A stretch of DNA of 64,000 bases, taken from positions 35,291,542 through 35,355,541 of the forward strand of contig OX388305.1 in the NCBI GenBank assembly GCA_947579605.1, read 5' to 3'. This DNA is from Athripsodes cinereus. Taxonomy: Eukaryota; Arthropoda; Insecta; Trichoptera; Leptoceridae. Of the stretch, positions 1-10,800 are shown piece after piece. The notes beneath the pieces were generated by a model. The model saw only the letters and a program-made list of their open reading frames with translations, had not been told where the DNA came from and searched no databases. Numbering within the stretch: the stretch's first letter is position 1; each line of letters opens with the position of its first letter. The position numbers were made by a program, and so were the translations under genes.

Positions 1-53
1 CTATTTAAGAAAATGTGATGGTTTATATCCGTAGGTACCGTTTAATCCACACA

Positions 54-485
54 TAAATATTTGAGTCCGTTCGTATGTATGTATGTATGTACGTATGTCC
101 TTAATGGACTCGGAAATTAGGAAAGACCGAAGTAAAATAATATACTCTATACGAGGTCTCATCTTCTGGGCAGGTTTAAGGCTAAAAACATTTAAAATAT
201 CTTACATATTGATAAAGATATTTTAATTTTAATGCGACTATGTCACAAAATTAGCCACAAAATGTATGAAGAATATATGCAAGGTTTAGTAAAGAGCAAT
301 ATTCACAGTCAAACATTTTTCATTGTATTGAATCAATTTCAAAATGGATGTAACAATAAACACAACAATTCTGAAACTAAATAATTAGGGTTTATTTTCG
401 TCATAAAATATTGTGTTTGCTAATGAGAAAAGCTCTTGAATTACGTGAATAAAAATTGCATATTTTTGACATATTGGGCTATTTT
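54..485 (+). repeat. 430-bp dispersed repeat, copy 1 (uninterrupted)
   Basis: This stretch matches 33719-34798 almost end to end, once two insertions are removed from the second copy. Shared landmarks are ATTTGAGTCCGTTCGTATG near the start, CTATACGAGGTCT, CATTTTTCATTGTAT, and ACATATTGGGCTATT at the end. It begins with a GTAT microsatellite between GAGTCC and GGACTC, which can pair as a small hairpin. No open frame is convincing. Its value is that it preserves the empty target sites of the insertions found in copy 2. Confidence 0.8.
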
Positions 486-929
486 CATAATGGAAGACAT
501 TATGAAACCATAGAAAACTATACTGTAGAATAATAATAGTTTTACCTATAAAATCCATAAATAATGTTAAATGATTTTTCAATGAGTGGGAACCTATTTA
601 TTTTCACCTAATATTTTTTACATGCATTATGAAATATTTGATAGTTAAATATTCTTGAATATTGAAGGATGCAGATAATCCATTTTTTAAGGATTTTTTG
701 GGAATATAGAGTAGGTACATAGGTGACAATTTATTCTTGACTTTTTTTAATTTCATAGCAAATCTCTCAAATACCCATTTATGTACTGCAAACCAAAAAT
801 ACAAATTCGAATGTGGACAATTATATTTTAACATTAATGTGCCTACAATTTTTTTCGCGAAATGGGATATTTACCCTTTTTTTCTTATAGAAATTTGGGA
901 TGACAATCTTCGAGTTTTTACATTAAGAT

Positions 930-1530
930 GAAGTTTTTAGTAGTTTTTGCACGTAGGTACCCGCCTATTTTTCTAAATAAAATATGAGCGTTCGGGGTGT
1001 CGAGCTCACATATTTTTCATTTGGAAGAGGTTTTTAGCACTTTTTCCATGTAGGTACCTACCAATATGTGGGATTTGTTAACTTCAAGCTTTTTCATCGC
1101 GACGAGGTTTTTAGTACTTTTTTCCATGTAGGTACCTACTTATTATTTTTTTACATAAATGTGGGCATGTGAGGTGTCAAACTTCAAGATTTTTCATTGG
1201 GAAGAGGTTTTTAGCACTTTTTTCGATGTAGGTACCTACCTATTTTTTTACCTAAATATGGGCATGTGAGGTATCAAACTTCATGATTTTTCATTGGGAA
1301 GAGGTTTTTAGCACTTTTTTCGATGTAGGTACCTACCTATTTTTTTTTACCTAAATATGGGCATGTGAGGTACCAAACTTCAAGATTTTTCATTAAGAAG
1401 AGATTTGCAATGCTTTTTATGATGTAGGTACCTACCTATTTATTGTTGCTTAAATATGGGCATGTAGGGAGTCAAAAATTAAGTTTCTCATTGGGAAGAG
1501 CTTTATACTTCTTTTATCCACGTGCTTCAT
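930..1530 (+). repeat. Minisatellite of about 97-bp units with TAGGTACCTA core
   Basis: Six imperfect units follow each other, with the core word GTAGGTACC at about 954, 1050, 1125, 1227, 1325 and 1422. A typical unit runs: GAGGTTTTTAGCACTTTTTT, the core, a T-run, AAATATGGGCATGTGAGG, then CTTCAAGATTTTTCATTGGG. The second unit is short. One and a half further units sit inside a hAT MITE at about 34363-34490. It is non-coding. Confidence 0.85.
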
Positions 1531-1585
1531 TTTTTTTCAATAAGATTTTGTTGTTTTAACCCATGTATTTGCAAGGTTTTCTATT

Positions 1586-1625
1586 TAATTAAACCCGAGC
1601 GATGCCGGGTTACATACGCTTGTAT
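1586..1625 (+). repeat. GC-rich terminal hairpin, possible element end
   Basis: CCCGAGCGATGCCGGG forms a small stem (CCCG/CGGG) in AT-rich DNA, just downstream of the minisatellite. Such hairpins are common near 3' ends of Helitron-like elements in insects, but I see no CTRR terminus right after it, so the assignment is weak. Confidence 0.3.
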
Positions 1626-1629
1626 ATTA

Positions 1630-2220
1630 ATAAATATTTGTTTTTGTTGAAATGTTTGAGCAGTCCACAAATATTATCAAAACCATTGAATTTAAGAAAA
1701 GGTTATTCTAGGCTTGAAATACCTAGTGCTTAAAAAATCACTTGCAGAATATTTAAGAAATATTAATATTACACATATGTTAGGTTAGTGTACATCTATT
1801 TTATGTATAAATATAACTTTATATGAGATGAAAATTTAACTTCATTTCACTGCGTAAAATCGGTCAGAAACTTGGCTCATGACCGATGTATTTTGCATCG
1901 CAGCCATTACACTCGATGCTATAAACACCGCTGCCATCCATCTTATTACATTTTTTATCCTAACAGTTAAAAATGAATTTACTTAAATTACAATTTGTAT
2001 AAAAAGCAGAATTAAACAAATGTTTTGTTTGGCTGTGTAGTTTGTTGGAGTCATTACATAATGTTGGAAGTAAACTAGCCTACGAGCACCTAGCAAAGAA
2101 AAGATTATCTTTTGGGATCGCATTGGCCTTCCTGCTGTAAAAATCGTTTTATGGTCAGTAATAATAATAACTTCAATCTTTTCCGTAAGTTTCTGAGTTA
2201 CATGTAATAAAGATATTTAA
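1630..2220. other. AT-rich spacer, nothing recognised
   Basis: No open frame, repeat copy or RNA gene is recognised here. Confidence 0.4.
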
Positions 2221-2224
2221 TATC

Positions 2225-2329
2225 TTAAATTTAGCGATGACAAGTGCCACGGAGCATGGCTTGCGTGTTTATTACATGTTGAGCAGCTGATCTGCTGGCT
2301 ACCGTGCGTGTGAGATGTACCGTGATGGT
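2225..2329 (+). repeat. SINE family A, truncated copy
   Basis: This is the 3' half of the repeat seen in full at 17941-18196. Matching words are TTAGCGATGA, CATGGCTTGCGTGTTT, GCAGCTGATCTGCTGGCTAC and CCGTGATGGT. It is diverged and ends where an RTE fragment starts, so the two abut. Confidence 0.6.
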
Positions 2330-2575
2330 GTGGATCTCCGTAATACAGGAGCGACGATGGTCCTGGCTGGGACATGTTCTGAGAATGCCCAATGATAGTT
2401 GGCCAAAAAAAGCACTGTTCTTCCGTCTGCAAAGGTTTCGTCGGCACGAGCGTCCCACTTTCCCAATACACCATTCCTGTGACAAAGACATCAGAACATA
2501 GTAAATGTCGTAGGAAGATGTGACGCAATTGGCACAGAGAGGCTCTGAATGGAGGAGGATGGTTTCTGTCCTGTG
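2328..2575 (+). pseudogene. LINE ORF2 C-terminal fragment (RTE-c family)
   Basis: Translation gives the C-terminal region of a LINE polyprotein with the landmark WSWLGHVLRMPND followed by SWPKKALFF, then the EWRR-type end. Close relatives are at 19985-20293, 38474-38793 and, rearranged, 7259-7545. This copy carries several changes, including a stop inside the segment that reads IRAQGMS in the other copies. It starts exactly at the ISVIQE position, where the rearranged copy at 7259 stops. The element is 5'-truncated and inactive. The RTE label rests on the tryptophan-rich WLGH motif and is tentative; the LINE nature is clear. Confidence 0.7.
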
Positions 2576-2579
2576 CTTA

Positions 2580-3810
2580 TTATTAATAGTATGAAAAAAT
2601 TGGAAATGGTCATACTGAAAATAATATTATTGTATTATATTATATTGCAGTTTATTTCCCTCGTAACACAAAAACATATTATTATTATCACAAGTATAGT
2701 GTGTAATATAAAATTGTACGAATCATATAATCCAATATTTTCTTTCACACATTGAAACACAGGAAGGCAACCGGAAATATATTAAATTCTATGTTTTTCC
2801 GTCTTAGATTTTCAATGCCTTGATATCATTGTTACAGAACAAATTTACCGTAAAAGATCGTCTTCCGAGCCATCGATCCAGTCAATATATAGGTAATAGT
2901 TAAAACAAAATAAAATGCTTCTGGCATGTTTTGTCAGTGAATATCGTCGAATCAAAATTCTTTGAGAGAAGTTGTTTATTTTGCGTCGCTATGTTTTAAG
3001 CTGTTTTTTGTCTTGGTTATTTGCCTAGTTAAGTTTCTGAGAAATTTATGATCTGGGTTCGATCGAAGGTTATCAAATTCTTGTATCAATAAATGTCCAC
3101 TCACCTTTCATCTCGAAATATTACGGTTATTAAAAATATTTGGTATTCAAATTTTGTTTATTCACCTATTAGAAGAATTAATTTACCCGCAATAACGAAT
3201 AACTGCGAGGCGGCCCGCGTTTTGAAAAGCGATGATATTATATTATGAATAGGCGGCATTTTGTCCTAACAATGAACCCCTACGCCATCCAAATCCTTTT
3301 CATGTTCGTTATTCATATAATCATAACTCGGTTTAATCCAGTAATAAATTTATTAATTCAAAGGATTGTGTTTTAACACTCTGAAAATTAAATTTAAATG
3401 AAAATAAGGAGTACATTATTTTCATTTTAGTTATATATGTATGGAAATTAAATGAAACGTGTGAATACAATTTAATAATTTCGATTGCTTATGTGATAAT
3501 TTTATGTTGGTTTAGTGATAATTTTTCGTATACGTTTTCAGATTTTTTTATCCATAAAAAATTTATGGATTATTATTTAATAATGCACGTTCATATTACG
3601 ATTTCAATCAGAAAATAAACTTCACCATAAAATATGTTTTATTCTTCTAGTATTATGCTTTCATGTTATCATGGAGTAATAAAAAAAACCATTGTTTTAA
3701 TTGAAAACAATCATTTTCCTCTTGTTATTGACTTTTTTTTAAGTTTTGTTTAATACGTTCTATCGTAGCTAGCTTTATGTTAAAATATATATATATTAAA
3801 CGTTGTATTA
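2580..3810. other. AT-rich spacer, nothing recognised
   Basis: No gene or repeat family is identified in this 1.2-kb stretch. Short open frames are of the size expected by chance at this base composition. Confidence 0.4.
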
Positions 3811-3824
3811 CTTTATATTTACTA

Positions 3825-3975
3825 AATTTAAAGTAGGGGCGTTGACCTTGTGAAAATACATTTTAATATAAGTTTTAAAATGTAGTATTAAAACACTGCT
3901 TTATTTTCACATGTCATAAAATTAAGATTATCATATGTGAAAATTAAACAGTGTTTAAACATCACATCGTATAAC
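3825..3975 (+). mobile_element. Stem-and-tail insertion, family 2, copy 1
   Basis: The 151-bp insertion is flanked by a perfect 12-bp direct repeat, TTATATTTACTA, at 3813-3824 and 3976-3987. Its left side is a tail with GACCTTGTGAAAATACATTT, homologous to the tails at 9006-9050 (reverse) and 55115-55160. The rest is an inverted repeat whose best paired part is AAACACTG...TTTTCACATG against CATATGTGAAAA...CAGTGTTT. No coding capacity. It is non-autonomous by size; the mobilising enzyme is unknown. Confidence 0.8.
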
Positions 3976-4389
3976 TTATATTTACTATTATAATTATAGA
4001 TCAGATACGAGATTGGAAAGTATGAGCAAGTATACATATTTATACTATAACTATATTACAAAATAGATTTACTTTCAGTTTTATACGTCTTAATTGAAAT
4101 AAAATTACCACTTGTTCTAAAATTAGATCGGTATTGCAAGGCTCTATTTTATGGAAATTTTTAGAGCAAATGCAATGCGATGTTTGAGCTCTACTCCCCC
4201 CTCCCTTTTTTTCATTTTCGTCAACCCTCCCCCTTCATGTGTATTCTGTTGGTCATCATCACCGGTTCTTCCTGTTGTATTTTTTTAACTATGTAAGTAT
4301 ATATGTATCTTTTAAATCTTATTGTGTATGTATTTTTATTTCAATATCTATATATTCATATGTAATAAACATACGTGACATGCATAAAC

Positions 4390-4613
4390 AATTCACACAA
4401 ATGGAGCTAGTCCCAAACTAAGATATGAATCTTGTATTATGGATACCAACGCAATGATACACATGTATAATGCACTTAACACATATACATGTAACGCCCA
4501 GACCCAGGACAGTTTGAAAAAGGTCATTGTTCTTTTTGCCCTGGCCGGGAATTGAACTCGGGACCTTGTGACTCAAAGGCAAGAGCGTTACCTCCGCGCC
4601 ACACCGGCCACCA
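4390..4613 (-). mobile_element. tRNA-derived SINE family 2, near full length
   Basis: Read on the minus strand, the head has a tRNA-like fold region with a B-box-like GAGTTCAATTCCCGGCC and an A-box-like GTGGCGCGGAGGTAACGC. It is followed by GACCTTTTTCAAACTGTCC, a GTTACATGTATA segment and a tail with TTAGTTTGGGACTAGCTC. The same head is at 35617-35765 and the same tail at 57654-57795. Such SINEs are transcribed by RNA polymerase III from internal promoters and mobilised by a partner LINE. Confidence 0.8.
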
Positions 4614-4670
4614 AGACCAATGTATGTTTATATTTTAATTTTATTTATTATATTGATGGGTTATTTGGAA

Positions 4671-4797
4671 GATATCGCTTCTGCGACAACCTCGCCCATT
4701 GCACAATATCATTTATTTGTATCACATTGTTTTATAATAACTTGGTAATTATGTTTGTTCCTTATTGTGCAATAAAGTTTATTATTATATTTAGCCA
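4671..4797 (+). repeat. LINE 3' UTR copy (CTCGCCCATTGCACAA family)
   Basis: The segment has CTCGCCCATTGCACAA, then TATTGTGCAATAAAGTTTA and an ATT-rich tail. Reverse-strand relatives are at 39285-39415 and 40815-40950, and shorter ones near 5595-5640 and 58395-58440. The pattern of many short copies all ending in the same A/T tail is typical of 5'-truncated LINE insertions. Confidence 0.65.
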
Positions 4798-5479
4798 AAA
4801 CTAAAGCGGATAATCAGTTCTTATTTATAGACAATCCGATGAAATGAAAGTTTTATCCATATTTCACATTACTTAGAATTGTTCACATTACGAAAGTCTG
4901 TGTACATTTTCATTCTTATAACCAAATTCTATTTTTATTCTCCTTTGGGTTAGGAGCAAAGAATAGAAGACTTATCAATTTTTCTCTGGACATGTCAATC
5001 CCTTCCCATGTCAAACAATAATGTTGTTATTCACAACGCGTCCTTTCTTGAAAGAAAGGTCCACGTGGTCAATCTGAGAGGGTTTTGGGATTAAAATTTG
5101 GAATTCAGAACGAACTTTCAATATTTATTCTTACTAAAAATTAAATAAAAAATGTCCTTGTCATATATCAAAATCTAGGATCAAATAGAAAAAATTATTC
5201 TCAAATAAGAAAGATTTCTATTGTATTATTATTGTTCGATTGAAGCTGTTCACTCAATAGGAGTAACTTACATTATTTTGTAAATTCAGATTCTATTTTC
5301 AGAACGTAAACTCATAATAAAGTATATATGAACATAATTATAATGGACAGAGTATTCGCATGAAATGAAAAAGAGGCAATAGCTATTTTTTGTTGAATTA
5401 AGTGTTTATTAACAGCCTACGCGTTTTTTATTGTCACGTTAATATTACTTGAATTCCATTTTTATTTCAATATGCGCCA

Positions 5480-5740
5480 TTATCGATTTCTTTTATTTAT
5501 TATTTATTTATTTATTGTATTCTTCACTGTACATTGGTTACAATATTACAAAATAAAACAGTATCATAAAAATATCAGGTATACAATTCAATTTACAGAG
5601 GTCGAGTTTATCGCTACAAAATGCGATGTCTTTCAACTAACCCTGTTTTAGTTGTATGTGGATTAAAAATTAACAAGGTGTTCTTTCTTTCTCGACGACA
5701 ATATTTATTTATTTATTTGTTTTAAATTTAGAATAAAAAT
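5480..5740 (-). repeat. LINE 3' tail remnants with TTTA microsatellites
   Basis: TTTA runs at 5489-5515 and 5703-5720 precede, on the plus strand, segments such as GAGTTTATCGCTACAAAATG that resemble the reversed 3' UTR of the family at 4671-4797. I read these as two minus-strand LINE tails in tandem. They have no coding content. Confidence 0.4.
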
Positions 5741-5880
5741 ACCCACGAGGCGGTATTGGTCGGCCAGCCCTTCGATCTGCCCGTTAGGACCCGTCCATGA
5801 GAACAAAAGTTTTGCTTAGAAGAGCGGATAAATAGAAGTCCCCCGACTTCTGAGATATCCGGGTATGGGAGGGAGTATTC
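5741..5880. repeat. GC-richer island flanked by TTTA runs
   Basis: About 140 bases are distinctly less AT-rich than the surroundings, with CCTCGTGGGTATTTTTATTC on the minus strand running into an AAAT tail. The arrangement suggests a minus-strand LINE 3' end, but no protein motif is recognised. Confidence 0.3.
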
Positions 5881-5889
5881 AATGTATTT

Positions 5890-6690
5890 ATTTATTTATC
5901 TTATATACGGCTTATACCTTTTACAGAATATAAAGAAAATAAATATACATTTCAATTCAACTTATGAGCTATACAACTAATAATTTAATATAGGTATCTT
6001 GCAACAAAACAATACACAGCATAATAACAACAAAGAAAATAATATTAATATAATATCTACTGCTCAGGACAAAGACATCAAACCACAATTTCGGCAAAAA
6101 TGGTTTTATATTTTAAAATCAATCATTTGTGTCTTGTACACATTCCAGTAAAAGGATTCAATCCCCAAACGTCTAGTTTTTATAGAAAAGTAAATTATAT
6201 TTTTTAGCACGGACTTAATTGCAAATATCGAATAGGATAAAGGACTCGAACAGCGTGAGTTTCATTATTAACACCAAAAAAATTGCATCCAGACATAATT
6301 TTACGGCGAGGTCAAAGACTTCAAACCGCATAAACCCAAACATGTGACATACTCATATACATAATTATATCTCTTTTGCATGTTTGCATCTATTGCATCG
6401 CTTAAATTTGTCAGCACAAAGGACTTTATTACCTTTTTTTTGCTTCTAACTTGATAATTCCTGAATATTTTCTCTGGAATTTTTATAACATAATAAAACA
6501 AAACTACATTACAACAAGATGGTTAAATAACTGATTAGCGACTTTGAGCTAAGCCGTACATGTTGGACATATTTGAATTATATGTCAGTATTAAAAATAA
6601 CTCAGGGGTTGACAGGCGTCATAAAAGAAAATACCCAGACGATATGAAACCTATTAAAGTAAAGAAAAACCATTATTCAATTTAGCTGTA
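5890..6690. other. AT-rich spacer, nothing recognised
   Basis: No gene or named repeat is seen. Confidence 0.35.
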
Positions 6691-6698
6691 AGTGATTA

Positions 6699-6806
6699 GT
6701 GAAAGTAAGGAGAAATATTATTTTAACCATTTTAGTGAAAGTAAGGAGAAATATTATTTTAACCATTTTAGTGAAAGTAAGGAGAAATATTATTTTAACC
6801 ATTTTA
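6699..6806 (+). repeat. Three identical 36-bp tandem units
   Basis: The unit GTGAAAGTAAGGAGAAATAT plus 16 further bases is present three times with no visible mismatch. Identity among the copies suggests a recent slippage event. Confidence 0.9.
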
Positions 6807-6865
6807 GTAATAGGTACAGTTAATAAAATTCTGTAAAGATGATGTCAAACTATAGTTGGATGCAG

Positions 6866-6940
6866 GAATGCATTTTTAATAAATAAAATAAAATTATCTT
6901 TATTGTACATTTTTAAAGTGGTACAAATGGCGGCGGGTTT
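6866..6940 (-). repeat. LINE 3' end, same family as 43440-43505
   Basis: On the minus strand it reads AACCCGCCGCCATTTGTACC, then AAAAATGTACAATAAAGAT and a TTTTATTT-rich tail. The plus-strand element at 43440-43505 ends the same way, directly after a LINE C-terminal coding remnant. Confidence 0.65.
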
Positions 6941-7258
6941 TTTGCCGCTGTGATATGAGAGAGTGTTTTTTCTTCATATTTTGAAGATGTTATAAACAGA
7001 CAGACGGTTCTGGTGAAAGTTTACGTATAATTATCACTATTTTGAGTTAATTTTATAAGTTCATTTTATCCTGCAAATATTGAGACATTTCGCAATCCTA
7101 TTCGAATTCGCGAATATTCTGCTTCTTTTACTAGGTTCCATTTTTGTAATATTGAAAGATGATCTGTATGGTAATTTTCTGTATTCTGTTCACTGACTTG
7201 TATAGATTACACAGTACACAGAAATGATTCTCTTTAGGAAACATTAATTATTTACGCA

Positions 7259-7545
7259 TCAATATAATGATTATACGGAGATTACAGGTCTCTGCTGGGT
7301 GCGCCGGCGCACAGCATCATTTGTAACATGTTCATACCATCTGACATCCAAAATCCTTCTAAGACACTTGTTTTCAAAGCTTAGTATCTTCCGCTCTTGA
7401 GCCTTGGTTAAGTGCCAAGACTCGCAGCCATAATATAGAAGCCTTCTCGGAAATACAGGACAGAAACCAGCTTCCTCCATTCAGAGCGTATCTGTGCCGA
7501 TTGCGTCATTCTCTTCTTTCTCCCACGACATTCTCTGCGCTTTGA
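7259..7545 (-). pseudogene. Rearranged LINE ORF2 fragments (RTE-c family)
   Basis: On the minus strand the order is unusual. First comes the very C-terminal piece (IRAQRMSWE, then SEWRKLVSVL at about 7545-7450), then without a gap a more N-terminal piece (YGCESWHLTKAQERK, CLRRILDVRW, HVTNDAVRRRT, VISV) ending at about 7260. In the other copies the second piece lies upstream of the first. Two truncated copies in tandem, or a recombination, would explain it. There is no active-site region, so it cannot be functional. Confidence 0.7.
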
Positions 7546-7889
7546 TGTTTTTTTTTTGAAAAGGATATATCCGGCATGAAAAAGATATATAGGCTTGTGT
7601 CGTGTGTTTTTATAAAATAAATATAAAATAAAATGACTACTCAGAAATTAAGTAGCACAGACTTGAATAATTACCTATTCTAGTGTAAATTTTTCATAGA
7701 ATCACTTATTTTACTCTTGGTAGTTGTGTTACGTAATTAATTCAAAAGTCCGGTATTATCGAGCTTGAAAGAAGCTTCAGTAATACTCGTATCAGGTTGG
7801 TTAAAGTATGCTAGATATAACTTATTGACTTAGCTTATGGAAAGCGGAAAACGATAAGTTAGTAATATTAGCAATGAACAAATTGTCAA

Positions 7890-8030
7890 GGTTTGGTTGA
7901 TAATGACCTGAAAAGTCGGAATACGTCTCTCGTGCTTTTTAGTACATAATATTAGAATGAAGCGTATGTTTTAATTTTTCTAATTATGGAATTCTACCAC
8001 TTGTTACCAACACCAGGAACAAGTCAGGGT
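7890..8030 (-). repeat. Possible stem-and-tail insertion, family 1, diverged copy
   Basis: The plus-strand sequence TTATGGAATTCTACCACTTG at 7983-8002 matches the reversed tail of the family-1 insertions at 33961-34080 and 54177-54351, and ATACGTCTCTCGTG upstream resembles their loop. I could not fix the second arm or a target duplication. Confidence 0.4.
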
Positions 8031-8215
8031 TTAGTTGTCGGTCGATGGGGGCGTAAGTTGTGCTTGAGCGCAATTGTGCGATTAAATCTGGCAGGCACAT
8101 TAGAGATATCTATTCCATAATATCGACTGTGCTCAGGACAAACGCTTCAAACCACATTAGTAAAATTTTACAGGAGAAGCAAAAATTGCAGGAAAAAGAA
8201 AATGTTAAATTTTTG

Positions 8216-8433
8216 TCCGGAAGTATTCGAGTTTCATGTAAAAGGCATAAAGTTCGAAAAAATTTAGACATTTTACATCTTAAATTCAGCGATGAGATTT
8301 ACCATCTATCCTGAATGTCTTGATTTTACATTGGCACTGAAATGACAGCTTGCATGTTTGTTATATACAGCTGGTCTGCTGGCTACTCTGCTTGTGGAAT
8401 ATGCCGTAAATGTTTTGTAGTGGTAGTAGTAGA
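8216..8433 (+). repeat. SINE family A copy with TAG-repeat tail
   Basis: It carries the family words TTCGAGTTTCATGTAAAAGG, CATCTTAAATTCAGCGATGA, CCTGAATGTCTTGATTTTA, CAGCTGGTCTGCTGGCTAC and a tail GTAGTGGTAGTAGTAGA. It is diverged (for example GCTTGTGGAATATGCCGTAA) and directly followed by another SINE. Confidence 0.7.
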
Positions 8434-8462
8434 TAAATCATGAAAGAAGGATAGTAATAGTA

Positions 8463-8636
8463 ACGAGTTCGTTGGTAACCTGGAGGTAGAGTCTCGGCCT
8501 CGTGAACAAGGGGTCCGTGGTTCGATCCCAGGTGCTGGCAAACTCCCCTTTCACGACACAAGCTTTTAGCTTACTGTGAAAGGTGTATAAGGTTGTATGT
8601 GGGTTTCATACAAAACCCAGATATATCTTTTAAAAA
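8463..8636 (+). mobile_element. tRNA-derived SINE family 1, copy 1
   Basis: The head holds a B-box, GTGGTTCGATCCCAGGTGC, about 45 bases after an A-box-like TAACCTGGAGGTAGAGTC. The body (CACGACACAAGCTTTTAGC, GTGAAAGGTGTATAAGGTTG, AACCCAGATATATCTTTT) ends in an A-run. A close copy sits inside the dead LINE at 23071-23255. This is a SINE and not a tRNA gene: it has no tRNA 3' half and is present in several copies. Confidence 0.85.
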
Positions 8637-8897
8637 AAAATGTATTATGTTATACAGTACTGAAAAACTTTGATTATAGTTCAAGGAAGCTTCTTTAATC
8701 ATAATCTTTTTATTTTAGTAAATAAAGTATCACAAATTTATGTTTTTTAGTTGGTAAGAAATGGATCTTAATTGGTTTGCTCATTGTTAAAATTGCTTGT
8801 TTATATTTATTTATTTATACAAAACCAGTTATAATAAATACAAACAATTATTAGAGACCATGCTTTGCCCAATTTAAAAGTGAATACATATTAACTA

Positions 8898-9050
8898 AAC
8901 ATATTTGATATCAATAAAACACTGTTTTACTTTTCACTATTGATTTATTATTACTCAAGCGCTTTCTCAAAAGTAAAACAGTGTTTTATTGATATCAAAT
9001 ATGTTTATAATGTCTTTTCACAATGTGAACACACAAACTCTAGATCATTT
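8898..9050 (-). mobile_element. Stem-and-tail insertion, family 2, copy 2
   Basis: The 153-bp insertion is flanked by a perfect 12-bp repeat, ACATATTAACTA, at 8886-8897 and 9051-9062. It starts with a 37-base arm (8898-8934) and after a loop of about 34 bases has the exact reverse complement of that arm up to 9005. The tail follows (ATGTCTTTTCACAATGTGAA) and abuts the right target copy. The tail is the reverse of that in 3825-3975, so this copy is inserted the other way round. Confidence 0.9.
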
Positions 9051-9062
9051 ACATATTAACTA

Positions 9063-9905
9063 TTTGATATATTTCACTAGCCCATAAGGTTGTCGTATAA
9101 TAGTAAAAATATATATTTTAGAGATAAAGTATTAAATGTGAAATAAACAATATTCATTATTTATTTATTGTTACAACTGTTTAATCCATATAGAGTAAAT
9201 AAAATAAAAAAATAAAATCATTATTACTAGAAATTACTCAAATATGCAATGAACACATCGGGAACACAAAACTCAAAACAACGATATCTAGTTGTAGTAT
9301 TGAGCTTACAATATTATTACATAAAATAATGATTATACGTGAACAGCTAAAGTAGCTTAAAATGGTTATAAATTGGGTGATATTGTCTAACCTACAGTAT
9401 GGTTAATTTTACAGTTGAGTGATTGCAGATGATTTACATCAATTTAACAAAACCATATTCATATAATGTTATATGAAAGATGCTATTTTGAAGGAAAAAA
9501 ACACAGTATGTCTTTAACCTCCAAATGACTTTTATTAATTTCGCTTACTATCAGTATTCGGAGAAAAGTTATTTGGTATTTTTTTTCAATTTATCTTGAA
9601 ATGGACTTCCAACGTGTACTTTCGGTCGATATAATCGCTATTTACCGCGTCAATTAGATAATTTTACTACAGCAATGAATGTGCAAAAAATCTATATATT
9701 CTGAGATATTAAGGAAAAAAAAACATAAAATTCCGTTGTTTTGTTGTCAAAAAATAAAATGGAGGTTCAAAAGAATAAAAATACTTAAGAATGTGGAGTA
9801 GAAAAATAACGAAAATCTCTCTATCACTCAATGCCTCGATTCTTGTGAACACTGCAGTATTGCGGTCCACCGATGGATACTGAGGAATCTCCGCATTCTA
9901 TTCGT
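9063..9905. other. AT-rich spacer, nothing recognised
   Basis: No gene, repeat family or RNA signal is identified. Confidence 0.4.
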
Positions 9906-9908
9906 AGA

Positions 9909-10094
9909 ATTTGCGAGTAGTGTCGTCGAATAACGAATAAACTTCCTGAGCTTCGGTGGTCCGGTAGTAAATTTGCGAGTGGTGTCGTCGAATAACGAAT
10001 AAACTTCCTGAGCTTCGGTGGTCCGGTAGTAAATTTGCGAGTAGTGTCATCGAATAACGAATAAACTTCTTAAGCTTTCGTTGGTCCGTTAGAG
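9909..10094 (-). repeat. 62-bp tandem repeat, three units
   Basis: The unit starts TTTGCGAGTAGTGTCGTCGA and contains AATAACGAATAAACTTCCTG and CTTCGGTGGTCCGGTAG. Units 1 and 2 differ at one site; unit 3 is more diverged. A minus-strand frame of 79 codons runs through it and is periodic only because of the repeat. It is less AT-rich than its flanks, so the unit may derive from a transposon. Confidence 0.85.
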
Positions 10095-10289
10095 TTATCC
10101 CGTTATCAGTTAGAGACCTTGTATGATAAGACTGCACACTATTGTAAACTGTATCTTAGTTTACAAAGTAAATTTTTACTAATCATAATTTTAAAATACA
10201 TACTAAGTGAATGACATATTCAACTATATAGAAACTATTTCTGAAAAACTTATGGTTTATAGTTTGACAATAATTTTTATTTTACGTCT

Positions 10290-10800
10290 CAAACAATTTA
10301 TTTTATTTTATTTTATTTAAGCACATTCACGGCTTTCGCCTTTTAAATGTTAACAGCACAAAATTAATATAACAAGCGAATTTAAAGTAATAAAAAATAA
10401 TAATCAAAATAACAAGTAAAAATAATAATAATTATAATAACAAAAATAATGAGATGTCAGTTTGTAAAAGTAAGATTATAATTTATATGTATGGTCAAAA
10501 TGTAAATAATACAAACACACACAAATACAATATCAATGTCTACAAGTAACAAGTAATAAAAATAATATTTTGAATTAAAAAATCTTTAAGATCAGGAATA
10601 AATAAATAGAATTAGAATTAAATTTAAAATTAAATAATTCTGAATCAAAAAAGTTCAGACAACAAGTAACAAAAAATATATCTTGAGTTAAAAAAAATTA
10701 ATCAGAATTAAATAATTTCGAACTAAAAAAGCTCAGACAACAAGTAACAAAAAATATATCTCGAGTCAAAAAAATTAAAATGAAAATGATTCGTACAGAT
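10290..10800 (-). repeat. LINE-type 3' tail plus AT-rich imperfect repeats
   Basis: TTTTA repeats at about 10298-10318 precede AAGCACATTCACGGCTTTCG. Similar wording (GGATACAATAAACGGCTTCT) at 55334 suggests a shared minus-strand LINE 3' UTR. From 10505 on, ACAACAAGTAACAAAAAATA recurs in a loose repeat of roughly 100 bases. Confidence 0.45.

Noticed and set aside
8513..8540. GGTTCGATCCC as part of a tRNA gene
   Set aside because: It is the B box of a repeated SINE (copies at 8463 and 23071); no acceptor stem or tRNA 3' half is present.
9898..10137. 79-codon minus-strand frame with repeated peptide
   Set aside because: The periodic peptide comes from a 62-bp tandem DNA repeat; no independent evidence of coding.
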